DNA of 64,000 bases from Pseudomonas brassicacearum (lineage in GTDB: Bacteria; Pseudomonadota; Gammaproteobacteria; Pseudomonadales; Pseudomonadaceae). The stretch spans positions 62,001 to 126,000 of the forward strand of contig NZ_MOBK01000010.1 in NCBI RefSeq assembly GCF_003732265.1. Direction: 5' to 3'. Below, one piece after another: positions 30,797 to 39,780 of the stretch. The position numbers and the translations under genes are program-made. Position 1 is the first letter of the stretch, and each line of letters opens with the position of its first letter. The notes below the pieces were generated by a model, which worked only from the letters and a program-made list of their open reading frames with translations, made no database searches and had not been told where the DNA came from.

Positions 30797-32617
30797 GTGA
30801 TCGAAAATCTACGCAACATCGCCATCATTGCTCACGTTGACCATGGTAAAACCACCCTGGTAGACAAACTCTTGCGTCAATCCGGCACCCTGGAGCGCAA
30901 CGAGCTCAACGACGAGCGCGTGATGGACTCCAACGACCAGGAGAAAGAGCGCGGTATTACCATTCTGGCGAAGAACACCGCCATCAACTGGAACGGCTAC
31001 CACATCAACATCGTGGACACCCCGGGCCACGCCGACTTCGGCGGCGAAGTTGAACGCGTAATGTCGATGGTTGACTCCGTTCTGCTGCTGGTTGACGCTC
31101 AAGACGGCCCTATGCCGCAAACCCGTTTCGTGACCAAGAAGGCTTTCGAAGCCGGCCTGCGTCCAATCGTGGTCATCAACAAGGTTGACCGTCCAGGCGC
31201 GCGTCCGGACTGGGTTCTGGACCAGATCTTCGATCTGTTCGACAACCTCGGTGCTACCGAAGAACAGCTGGACTTCAAAGTCGTCTACGCCTCGGCCCTG
31301 AACGGCATTGCCGGTCTGGAACACACCGACATGGCTGAAGACATGACCCCGCTGTACCAGTCGATCGTCGACAACGTACCTGCGCCGAAAGTCGACCGCG
31401 ATGGTCCGTTCCAGATGCAAATCTCCGCTCTGGACTACAACAGCTTCCTGGGTGTTATCGGCGTTGGCCGTATCGCTCGTGGCCGCATCAAGCCGAACAC
31501 TCCGGTTGTCGCTATCGACGCCGACGGCAAGAAGCGTAACGGTCGTATCCTGAAGCTGATGGGTCACCACGGTCTGCACCGCATCGACGTTGAAGAAGCA
31601 GCTGCCGGCGACATCGTCTGCATCAGCGGCTTCGACCAGCTGTTCATCTCCGACACTCTGTGCGACCCACTGAACGTCGAAGCGATGAAGCCGCTGACCG
31701 TTGACGAACCAACCGTTTCCATGACCTTCCAGGTAAACGACTCGCCTTTCTGCGGTAAAGAAGGCAAGTTCGTGACTTCCCGTAACATCAAGGAACGTCT
31801 GGACAAAGAACTGCTCTACAACGTTGCCCTGCGCGTTGAAGAAGGCGACACCGCCGACAAGTTCAAAGTCTCCGGCCGTGGTGAGCTGCACCTCTCGGTA
31901 CTGATCGAAACCATGCGTCGCGAAGGCTTCGAAATGGGTGTTGGTCGTCCGGAAGTGATCATCCGCATGGTTGACGGCGTGAAGCACGAACCGTACGAAA
32001 ACGTGACCATCGACCTGCCGGAAGAATCGCAAGGTTCGATCATGGAACAGATCGGTATCCGTAAGGGCGACCTGACCAACATGGTTCCGGATGGCAAGGG
32101 CCGTGTGCGCCTTGAGTACAACATCCCGGCTCGTGGCTTGATCGGTTTCCGTAACGAGTTCCTGACCCTGACCTCCGGTGCAGGCATCCTGACCTCGATC
32201 TTCGACCGTTACGACGTGATGAAGTCCGGCGACATGTCCGGCCGTCAGAACGGCGTGCTGGTTTCGGTTGCTACCGGTAAGGCTCTGACTTACTCGCTGG
32301 AAACCCTGCAAGCTCGCGGCAAACTGTTCCTGGGTCACGGTGAAGACGTGTACGAAGGTCAAATCGTCGGCATCAACAGCCGCGACAACGACCTGGGCGT
32401 CAACCCAACCAAAGGCAAGAAGCTCGACAACATGCGTGCTTCGGGTAAAGACGAAACCATCGCTCTGGTTCCGCCTATCCGCTTCACTCTGGAGCAGGCT
32501 CTGGAATTCGTTCAAGAAGACGAATTGTGCGAAGTCACTCCTAAGTCCATCCGTCTTCGCAAGAAGATCCTGGGCGAAAGCGAGCGTACCCGCGCTGCGA
32601 AGAAGTCCGGTAACTGA
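30797..32617 (+). CDS. typA: Ribosome-associated GTPase TypA/BipA
   Basis: 606-residue translational GTPase with a GTG start. G motifs: G1 AHVDHGKTTLV, G2 region ERGITI, G3 DTPGHADFGGEV, G4 NKVDRPGA and G5 YASAL. It then has the EF-Tu-like domain II, domains III and V, and the BipA-specific C-terminal domain with KGKKLDNMRASGKDE. It acts in 50S assembly and stress or cold adaptation. It is followed by a strong terminator. The 139-base gap after thiI suggests its own promoter, which I could not identify. Confidence 0.97.
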   Translation: MIENLRNIAIIAHVDHGKTTLVDKLLRQSGTLERNELNDERVMDSNDQEKERGITILAKNTAINWNGYHINIVDTPGHADFGGEVERVMSMVDSVLLLVDAQDGPMPQTRFVTKKAFEAGLRPIVVINKVDRPGARPDWVLDQIFDLFDNLGATEEQLDFKVVYASALNGIAGLEHTDMAEDMTPLYQSIVDNVPAPKVDRDGPFQMQISALDYNSFLGVIGVGRIARGRIKPNTPVVAIDADGKKRNGRILKLMGHHGLHRIDVEEAAAGDIVCISGFDQLFISDTLCDPLNVEAMKPLTVDEPTVSMTFQVNDSPFCGKEGKFVTSRNIKERLDKELLYNVALRVEEGDTADKFKVSGRGELHLSVLIETMRREGFEMGVGRPEVIIRMVDGVKHEPYENVTIDLPEESQGSIMEQIGIRKGDLTNMVPDGKGRVRLEYNIPARGLIGFRNEFLTLTSGAGILTSIFDRYDVMKSGDMSGRQNGVLVSVATGKALTYSLETLQARGKLFLGHGEDVYEGQIVGINSRDNDLGVNPTKGKKLDNMRASGKDETIALVPPIRFTLEQALEFVQEDELCEVTPKSIRLRKKILGESERTRAAKKSGN

Positions 32618-32635
32618 GTCTTTTAGTTAGCTGAC

Positions 32636-32672
32636 AAAAAACGCCCCCGACCGCAAGGTCGGGGGCGTTTTT
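32636..32672 (+). terminator. typA terminator
   Basis: ACGCCCCCGACC-GCAA-GGTCGGGGGCGT forms a 12-pair stem with a GCAA tetraloop and T-run, 19 bases past the typA stop; A-run upstream makes it usable from both sides. Confidence 0.95.
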
Positions 32673-32696
32673 GTTTGTCTGGGGTTTGATGATCAC

Positions 32697-32829
32697 TGTG
32701 GCGAGGGGGCTTGCCCCCGTTGGGTGGCGAAGCCCCCCCAAAACCTGCCACCTCGTTTATCCAGAAACCAGGCATCGCTCGGCTTCACGACGGCTTCGCC
32801 GCCGAACGGGGGCAAGCCCCCTCGCCACA
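32697..32829. repeat. Second-family REP doublet (GTGGCGAGGGGGCTTGCCCC)
   Basis: Inverted TGTGGCGAGGGGGCTTGCCC copies enclose about 80 bases between the convergent typA and cysteine-cluster genes. This is a different palindrome family from the GTGGGAGCGGG REPs. Confidence 0.85.
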
Positions 32830-32842
32830 GGTGAAGTGGAGA

Positions 32843-33286
32843 TCAAAACTTATCGAGCGGCCGACGGCTCTCGCTGGTCTCGCGCACCACTTCTTTCGGC
32901 TTGTACGCGCAATACCCCGGCCGCGGCCCGATTTTCGGGTGATTGCGGCAGGTATCCGGGCGCTTTTCATAAATAGTGCACAGACGGCTCTTACGATCCA
33001 GGTACAGGCAGTCGTTGTTGCTCATGCGCTGGAGGGTGAAGATCTCGGTCTTCTGGCTGTAACGCTCGACGATCCCTTCCTTCTGCAGGCGCTTGGCGAT
33101 GTTTTTCGCCGGCTCGCCGCGTTCGAACTCGTCGACGATGCCGATACGGATCAGATCCTTGATCTTGACCTCGACCGGCAGCGTGCAGCAGCTGGACACA
33201 CAGGAACCGCACATCGGCGCAGAGTACTTGGCCCAGGTATCGAGGCGATCGATCTCAGCGGCGGCGATCAGGTTGGGCTTCATCAT
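32843..33286 (-). CDS. YkgJ-family cysteine cluster protein
   Basis: 147-residue cytoplasmic protein with two cysteine clusters: Cys26, Cys29, Cys33 and Cys34 in MCGSCVSSCC, and later Cys residues in NNDCLYLDRKSRLC, PDTCRNH and GYCAYK. These match the YkgJ/UPF0153 family of putative zinc- or iron-sulfur-binding proteins. The function is unknown. A single-gene unit between typA (convergent) and glgP (divergent). Two adjacent ATGs are possible; the upstream one is used. Confidence 0.88.
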   Translation of the reverse strand: MMKPNLIAAAEIDRLDTWAKYSAPMCGSCVSSCCTLPVEVKIKDLIRIGIVDEFERGEPAKNIAKRLQKEGIVERYSQKTEIFTLQRMSNNDCLYLDRKSRLCTIYEKRPDTCRNHPKIGPRPGYCAYKPKEVVRETSESRRPLDKF

Positions 33287-33543
33287 CGGTTGTTACCAGC
33301 TACGTGCATCAGGGCGCGCGATCATACCGGGACTGGTGGATTTTTGAACAACCTTTCGCCAGATTTTTTCTGTATCACCCAAAAAGCACCGTTAATCCGG
33401 CACGGCCCCTGCATTGATTCAGGCACACGACAATGTAATGCCGAGCTATCTCGCACTATCAGGAAAAACTGCCGAACCAGAGCCCCCGCCGTCTGTCAGA
33501 CCGTCTAGGCTCAACAACTCCACGCTCGCTCGAGGTCCTATCG

Positions 33544-35994
33544 ATGACTCAAGAACCACTTGTTCGCGAAGCAGAGGTGGCCGCATTCCGCGACGCCGTC
33601 TTGACCAAACTCACCTACGCGGTGGGTAAAGACCCGGATCACGCCTTTGACCACGACTGGTTCGAAGCCATCGCCCTGGCGGCCCGTGATCACATGGTCG
33701 AGCACTGGATGGACCACACCCGGCAGATCTACCGCAAAGGGCAGAAACGGGTTTATTACCTCTCCCTCGAATTTCTCATCGGCCGACTGCTCTACGACAG
33801 CCTGAGCAACCTGGGCTTGCTCGACGTCGCCCGCGAAGCGCTGACCGAACTCGGTGTCGACCTCGAACGCATCCGCCTGCTGGAGCCCGACGCGGCGCTG
33901 GGCAACGGTGGTCTCGGTCGTCTGGCCGCCTGCTTCATGGAAAGCATGTCGACCCTCGGCATCGCCGGTCACGGCTACGGCATTCGTTATGAGCACGGTT
34001 TGTTCCGCCAGGCCATCGTCGACGGCTGGCAGCAAGAGCAGACCGAACACTGGCTGGACTTCGGCAACCCGTGGGAATTCGAGCGCCCAGAAGTCGTTTA
34101 CCCGATTGGCTTCGGCGGCGGCGTCGAAACCGTCACTGATGAAAACGGCAAGACCAAGCAAGTCTGGACCCCGGTGGAAACCGTGCGCGCGATTGCGTAT
34201 GACACGCCGGTGGTCGGCTGGCGCGGTGCGAGCGTCAACACGCTGCGTCTGTGGCGCGCCCGCGCCATGGAAGATTTGCATTTGGAGCGCTTCAACGCCG
34301 GTGACCACTTGGGCGCCGTGGCAGAAGTCGCCCGGGCCGAAAGTATTTCCCGCGTGCTTTATCCCGCGGACAGCACCGAAGCCGGCCAGGAACTGCGCCT
34401 GCGCCAGGAATATTTCTTCGTCGCTGCGTCCTTGCAGGATTTGCTGCGCCGTCACCGCAACATGCACACCTCGGTCCTGACCCTGGGTGACCACGCGGCG
34501 ATCCAGCTCAACGACACGCACCCCTCGATTGCCGTGGCCGAATTGATGCGCCAACTGGTCGATGTCTACGACGTTGCCTGGGATGCGGCGTGGCAGGTTA
34601 CCGTGGACACGCTGTCGTACACCAACCACACGTTGTTGCCGGAAGCGCTGGAAACCTGGCCGGTCGGCTTGATGGAGCGGATGCTGCCGCGGCACATGCA
34701 GATCATTTACCTGATCAACGCCCAGCACATCGATTCGCTGCGGGCCAAAGGCATTCACGACTTCGACGTGTTGCGCGCGGTATCGCTGATCGAAGAAGAC
34801 AACGGCCGCCGTGTGCGCATGGGCAACCTCGCGTTCCTGGGTTCGCACAGCGTCAACGGTGTGTCCGGGCTGCACACGCAGTTGATGCGCAAAACCGTGT
34901 TCTCCGAACTGCACAAACTCTACCCGGACCGGATCAACAACAAGACCAACGGCATCACCTTCCGCCGCTGGCTCTACCAGGCCAACCCCGAACTGACGTC
35001 GATGATGGTCGATGCCCTCGGGCCGGATTTGCTGGATAACGCCGAATCACGTCTGCTCGAACTGGAACCGTTCGCCGAAAAACCCGCGTTCCGCAAAGCA
35101 TTCGCCGAACAGCGTCTGCTCAGCAAAAAAGCCCTCGCCTACATCATTCACGAACGGCTGGGCGTGGCGGTCAATCCGGCGGCGATGTTCGACGTGCAGG
35201 TCAAACGGATCCACGAATACAAACGCCAGTTGCTCAACCTGATGCACACCGTGGCGTTGTATCAGGCGATTCGGGCCGAGCCGGAGATCGACTGGGTGCC
35301 GCGCGTGAAGATCTTCGCCGGCAAGGCCGCCGCCAGTTATCACCAGGCCAAGCTGATCATCAAGCTGACCAACGACATTGCCCGGGTGGTGAACAACGAC
35401 CCGACCGTGCGCGGTTTGCTCAAAGTGGTGTTCCTGCCCAACTACAACGTCAGCCTGGCGGAGAGCATTATTCCGGCGGCGGACTTGTCGGAGCAGATTT
35501 CCACCGCAGGCTTCGAAGCCTCCGGCACCAGCAATATGAAGTTCGGCCTCAACGGCGCCCTGACCATCGGCACCCTCGATGGCGCCAACGTCGAAATGTG
35601 TGAGCGCATCGGCGTCGAGCACATGTTCATCTTCGGCCTCAGTGCGCAGCAGGTGGAAGCGCGCAAACAGAACCATGAGTTCAACGCGACGCCGGACATC
35701 GCTGCGTCGCATCGGCTGAATGACGTGCTGCAAGCGATTCGTGGCGGGGTGTTCTCGCCGGATGATCCGTCCCGTTACACCGGGCTGATCGATTCGCTGG
35801 TGGATTACGACCGTTTCCTGGTCTGTGCCGACTTCGACTCTTACTGGGACGCGCAGATGCGCGTCGAGGCCCACTGGCATGATTCCAAGGAATGGTGGCG
35901 CTCGGCGGTGTTGAACACGTCGCGGATGGGGTGGTTCTCCTCGGACCGGACCATTCGTGAGTACGCCACGGATATCTGGAAGGCACTGGAGTAA
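33544..35994 (+). CDS. glgP: Glycogen/starch/alpha-glucan phosphorylase
   Basis: 816-residue GT35 enzyme that releases glucose 1-phosphate from alpha-glucans. Visible segments are VYYLSLEFLIGRLL, LGNGGLGRLAACFMES, NDTHPSIAVAELMR and the PLP-binding Lys666 in EASGTSNMKFGLNG. Length is typical. GAGGT lies before the ATG. The 250 bases upstream lie between divergent genes and hold no site I can name. It stands apart from other glycogen genes, none of which are in the window. Confidence 0.97.
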   Translation: MTQEPLVREAEVAAFRDAVLTKLTYAVGKDPDHAFDHDWFEAIALAARDHMVEHWMDHTRQIYRKGQKRVYYLSLEFLIGRLLYDSLSNLGLLDVAREALTELGVDLERIRLLEPDAALGNGGLGRLAACFMESMSTLGIAGHGYGIRYEHGLFRQAIVDGWQQEQTEHWLDFGNPWEFERPEVVYPIGFGGGVETVTDENGKTKQVWTPVETVRAIAYDTPVVGWRGASVNTLRLWRARAMEDLHLERFNAGDHLGAVAEVARAESISRVLYPADSTEAGQELRLRQEYFFVAASLQDLLRRHRNMHTSVLTLGDHAAIQLNDTHPSIAVAELMRQLVDVYDVAWDAAWQVTVDTLSYTNHTLLPEALETWPVGLMERMLPRHMQIIYLINAQHIDSLRAKGIHDFDVLRAVSLIEEDNGRRVRMGNLAFLGSHSVNGVSGLHTQLMRKTVFSELHKLYPDRINNKTNGITFRRWLYQANPELTSMMVDALGPDLLDNAESRLLELEPFAEKPAFRKAFAEQRLLSKKALAYIIHERLGVAVNPAAMFDVQVKRIHEYKRQLLNLMHTVALYQAIRAEPEIDWVPRVKIFAGKAAASYHQAKLIIKLTNDIARVVNNDPTVRGLLKVVFLPNYNVSLAESIIPAADLSEQISTAGFEASGTSNMKFGLNGALTIGTLDGANVEMCERIGVEHMFIFGLSAQQVEARKQNHEFNATPDIAASHRLNDVLQAIRGGVFSPDDPSRYTGLIDSLVDYDRFLVCADFDSYWDAQMRVEAHWHDSKEWWRSAVLNTSRMGWFSSDRTIREYATDIWKALE

Positions 35995-36090
35995 CTTTTC
36001 GCAATAATTGCGTGCAAGGCCCGACGGTTGTTGGGCCTGGCCGATATACTACGCACCGGTTACGCCGGGTTGCATGCATTGGCAATCCAT

Positions 36091-36118
36091 TGTGGGAGCG
36101 AGCAGGCTCGCTCCCACA
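36091..36118. repeat. Compact single REP palindrome
   Basis: A 28-base near-perfect palindrome, TGTGGGAGCGAG joined to its inverted half, lies between glgP and the DUF2339 gene. It looks like a REP doublet that has lost its internal spacer. Confidence 0.75.
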
Positions 36119-36201
36119 GGTTTGTGTGGTTTCACACTAAACTCAGCCAATGCTGCCTTGCCGGACTCGCCCCATCGCGGGGCCGCTTAGGGATATCGAC
36201 C

Positions 36202-39200
36202 ATGCAATGGATTTTCATGCTGATTGGGCTGGTGCTCGGCTGGATACTCGACGAGTCATTGAGTGATGCGCTGTTGGGCGCGTTGCTCGGCTTGGGTATT
36301 GGCCAAGCCATCCACATCGCCCGTTTGGGTTCAAAAGCTGCCGAGCAGCACCTTCTGCTGGCGCAGACGCAGGTTGCGCTGAACGAGGTGCAGCAACGCC
36401 TGGCCTTGCTTGAAGTGTCCGGCGTCAAACCTCCGGAAACCAGCGAGCCGATCGCCAGCGAGCCCGTTGCACCTCCAGAATTTACCCTCGACGAAATCCC
36501 TGCCGAAACCCCTGAGCTGATCTGGGACCTCCCTCCAGAGCTCGAACCAATCACCGCTGCGGCGACTGAAACCAGTCAGCCACTGCCGGCCGATGCCTGG
36601 AAACCCGAGCCGGTTGTTCGCGAACCTGCCATCCCGCGCGGCCCCAACTTCATCGATCGCGCCATCAGCGGCGCCCGCGCCTGGCTGTTCGGTGGCAATA
36701 CCGTGCTGCGGGTCGGCGTGGTGCTGTTGTTCCTCGGTCTGGCCTTTCTGCTGCGTTACGCAACCGAAGGCATGGTGGTGCCGATTGAACTGCGTTACGC
36801 CGGGGTTGCGGCGGCGGCATTGGGCCTGCTCGGCCTGGGCTGGTGGCTGCGTCATCGCAACAACAATTACGCATTGATGCTGCAAGGCACCGGCATTGCC
36901 GTGCTGTACCTGACGGTGTTCGCCGCCATGCGTTTGCATCCACTGCTTGATCCAACCGCAGCGCTCGGCTTGTTGGTGGCGGTGACAGTGTTCTCAGCCA
37001 TCCTGGCGATCACCCAGGATTCCCTGGCGCTGGCCTGCGTCGCCGCGCTGGGCGGTTTTGCTGCGCCGATTCTCACGTCCACTGGCGCCGGCAACCACGT
37101 CGCGCTGTTCAGCTACTTTGCCTTGCTCAACGCAGGCATTCTCGCCATCGCCTGGTTCAAGGCCTGGCGTTTGCTCAACCTGATCGGGTTTGTCGGCACG
37201 TTCGGCATCGGTTTCGCCTGGGGCCTGCGTTCCTACACGCCAGAGTTGCTGTGGAGCACCGAGCCGTTCCTGATCCTGTTTTTCCTGATGTACCTGGCCA
37301 TCGGCCTGTTGTTCGCCCGACGCAAGTTGCTGGAAATGAGCGATGCGCCCGAGGACGAAAGTCGCGAGGCGCTGCTGCGCTGGTCGGCGCGCAAGGGCGA
37401 TTATGTTGACGGCACGATGCTGTTTGGCCCGCCGCTGGTGGGCTTTGGCTTGCAGTTCGCGCTGGTCCAGCACCTTGAGTTTGCCGCCGCGTTCAGCGCA
37501 TTGGCGCTGGGCATGATCTACATGGGCCTGGCCCGTTTGCTGATGGGCGGCCGCGCGTTGTTGCTGGCGGAGACCTGTCTGGCGCTGGGTGTGATTTTCG
37601 CCAGCCTGGCGATTCCATTGGGGCTGGATGCGCGCTGGACGTCTGCGGCCTGGGCTGTCGAAGGTGCCGGGATTTTCTGGCTCGGCTTGCGTCAGCAACG
37701 TCCGTTGGCCAGGGCCTTCGCCTTGCTGCTGCAATTGGGCTCGGCGCTGGCGTTTCTCAGCGAACTGCGGATCGGCGAAAGCAGCCTGCTCGACGGCGCA
37801 CCGTTGGGTGCGTTGATGCTCGGCGTGGCGTTGCTGTTCAGCTTCTATCAATTGCGCCAAGCCTCGCCGGAGCACACCGCGCAATGGGAGCGCAAAGGGC
37901 TGCCGGTTCTGGCTTGCCTCGGCCTGTCGTTCCTTTACCTGCTGGCACCGTTGTTTTTCTTTACCCACGGTACGGCGATCAGCTGGGCGCTGGCCGGTCT
38001 GGCGACGTTGTTTATCGGTCTGCGCCTGCAATCACGCACGTTCCTGTTTACCGCGTTTGCTGTGCAATTGCTCGGGGGTGCGTTGTTCCTGCTGCGTCTG
38101 CAAGGTGCTGGCGGTGAATCTGCGGCAGTGTTCAGTGCCGGCTGGAGCGGGTTGCTCAGTGCCTCGCTGATCGGCCTGGCGTTGATCGCCGGCATGCTGC
38201 TGGCGGCGCGCGATGAGATGGTGCGCAGTGACGTGCGACTGCTGCGCGGTTTGTCGGTGGTGTTGCTGGCCGGTCTGGTGCTGATCAATCTGGCGGTGTT
38301 GTTTGTGTTGCCATGGCAAACCGCGAGCGCGGTGTGGGCGGCCAGTGGCTTGTTCATCATCTGGTTGAGCCTGTACTTGAAACAGCGCGTGAGTTTCGTT
38401 TTCGGTTTGCTATTGCAGGTGATTGGCGGCGCCGCGTTCCTGTTTGCCGGGCCGGACCTGCTCGGACCGTTGGCCAGCGAAGGACTGAAGCCGCTGGCGC
38501 ACAGCGGTTTCTGGACGCCGTTGGTACTGGGTTTGGCGGCGCTGGTCGGGGCCTGGCGATTGCAGGTGGGCAACCACGCTTCGGCATTCGATGTGTTGAG
38601 CCTGCAGCGTTTGTCCGAAGTGTTGCTGGTGTGGGGCGCGGGTTGGTGGGCGCTGGCGTGGGTCAGTGAAGTGCTGCGCTTCGCGCCGGTGAACCTGCAA
38701 GCGCCGCTGCTGCTGGCGGTCGCGGCCATCAGTGTGGCGTTGTGGACGTTGTTGGCGCTGCGCTTGAAATGGTCTTCGCTGGGTTTGCTCTGCACCTTGC
38801 TGATGCCGGCGGCCGGCGTGGTGTTGCTCGCAGCGTGGCACTCGCGTTATCACCCGGCGGCCAGTGTTGGCTGGTTGGCCTGGACGGCGGTGTTCGTCGT
38901 GCATTTCGTTTCGCTGAAACGACTGGCGCCGATGTTGCCGGCGCGCGCGGTCAGCACCGCGCATGTGCTCGGTTGCTGGTTGTTGATCGGTGTGCTGGCG
39001 CTGGAACTGCGTTACGGCTTGCTGTTGCTGTCCGAGCAATACAACGCCTGGCGCTGGTTGGGCTGGGCGATTCTGCCAAGCCTGTATCTGGTGCTGATGG
39101 CGGCGCCGCGCACTTGGCCATGGCCGGTGTCGGCGTATTCCCGCGAGTACCGACTGTATGCGGCGGCACCGCTGGCGCTGCTGATGCTCGGCTGGTTCTG

Positions 39201-39780
39201 GCTGGCAAACGTCGTCAGCGACGGCACCGCCGAACCGCTGCCGTATGTGCCACTGATCAACCCGCTGGAGTTGGGCCTGCTGTTTGCGCTGTTCGGCGTT
39301 TACGTCTGGTCGCGCAGCGCGGTGACACAACTGGCGATCCGCAAGGATTACGCCGAGCACGCCACGCAATTGATCGCCGGGGTTTCGCTGTTTGTGTTCT
39401 TCACTGCGTTGGTGATGCGCACTGCGCACCATTGGGGCGGTGTGCCGTTCGAATTCGATGCCTTGCTGGAGTCGATGCTGGTGCAGGCCGGCCTGTCCAT
39501 CGTCTGGACCCTGATGGCGCTGAGCCTGATGATCGGCGGCCATTTGCGCCATCGTCGCGAGGTCTGGCTGATCGGTGCGGCGTTGATTGGCGTGGTGGTG
39601 GCCAAGCTGTTCTTCGTTGAATTGAGTAACCGCGGCGGGCTCGCGCGGATCGTGTCGTTTATCGGCGTGGGCGTGTTGCTGCTGGTGGTGGGCTATTTCG
39701 CGCCGCTGCCGCCCAAGCGCGTCGAGGCTGTGCCGGCGTCTGAAAAACCGGCCCCGGAAACCGAAGGAGTGTCGTCTTGA
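36202..39780 (+). CDS. DUF2339 multi-pass membrane protein
   Basis: 1192-residue inner-membrane protein. An initial membrane segment (WIFMLIGLVLGWILDESLSD) and a short coiled stretch with a Pro/Glu-rich region (to about residue 150) are followed by more than 25 hydrophobic segments, the DUF2339 architecture. Function unknown; no transport or enzyme motif is visible. The ATG at 36202 is chosen because the 58 upstream codons run through the REP palindrome. Its stop overlaps the TTG start of the DUF3999 gene. The two families are repeatedly found together, which suggests one envelope complex. Confidence 0.88.
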   Translation: MQWIFMLIGLVLGWILDESLSDALLGALLGLGIGQAIHIARLGSKAAEQHLLLAQTQVALNEVQQRLALLEVSGVKPPETSEPIASEPVAPPEFTLDEIPAETPELIWDLPPELEPITAAATETSQPLPADAWKPEPVVREPAIPRGPNFIDRAISGARAWLFGGNTVLRVGVVLLFLGLAFLLRYATEGMVVPIELRYAGVAAAALGLLGLGWWLRHRNNNYALMLQGTGIAVLYLTVFAAMRLHPLLDPTAALGLLVAVTVFSAILAITQDSLALACVAALGGFAAPILTSTGAGNHVALFSYFALLNAGILAIAWFKAWRLLNLIGFVGTFGIGFAWGLRSYTPELLWSTEPFLILFFLMYLAIGLLFARRKLLEMSDAPEDESREALLRWSARKGDYVDGTMLFGPPLVGFGLQFALVQHLEFAAAFSALALGMIYMGLARLLMGGRALLLAETCLALGVIFASLAIPLGLDARWTSAAWAVEGAGIFWLGLRQQRPLARAFALLLQLGSALAFLSELRIGESSLLDGAPLGALMLGVALLFSFYQLRQASPEHTAQWERKGLPVLACLGLSFLYLLAPLFFFTHGTAISWALAGLATLFIGLRLQSRTFLFTAFAVQLLGGALFLLRLQGAGGESAAVFSAGWSGLLSASLIGLALIAGMLLAARDEMVRSDVRLLRGLSVVLLAGLVLINLAVLFVLPWQTASAVWAASGLFIIWLSLYLKQRVSFVFGLLLQVIGGAAFLFAGPDLLGPLASEGLKPLAHSGFWTPLVLGLAALVGAWRLQVGNHASAFDVLSLQRLSEVLLVWGAGWWALAWVSEVLRFAPVNLQAPLLLAVAAISVALWTLLALRLKWSSLGLLCTLLMPAAGVVLLAAWHSRYHPAASVGWLAWTAVFVVHFVSLKRLAPMLPARAVSTAHVLGCWLLIGVLALELRYGLLLLSEQYNAWRWLGWAILPSLYLVLMAAPRTWPWPVSAYSREYRLYAAAPLALLMLGWFWLANVVSDGTAEPLPYVPLINPLELGLLFALFGVYVWSRSAVTQLAIRKDYAEHATQLIAGVSLFVFFTALVMRTAHHWGGVPFEFDALLESMLVQAGLSIVWTLMALSLMIGGHLRHRREVWLIGAALIGVVVAKLFFVELSNRGGLARIVSFIGVGVLLLVVGYFAPLPPKRVEAVPASEKPAPETEGVSS

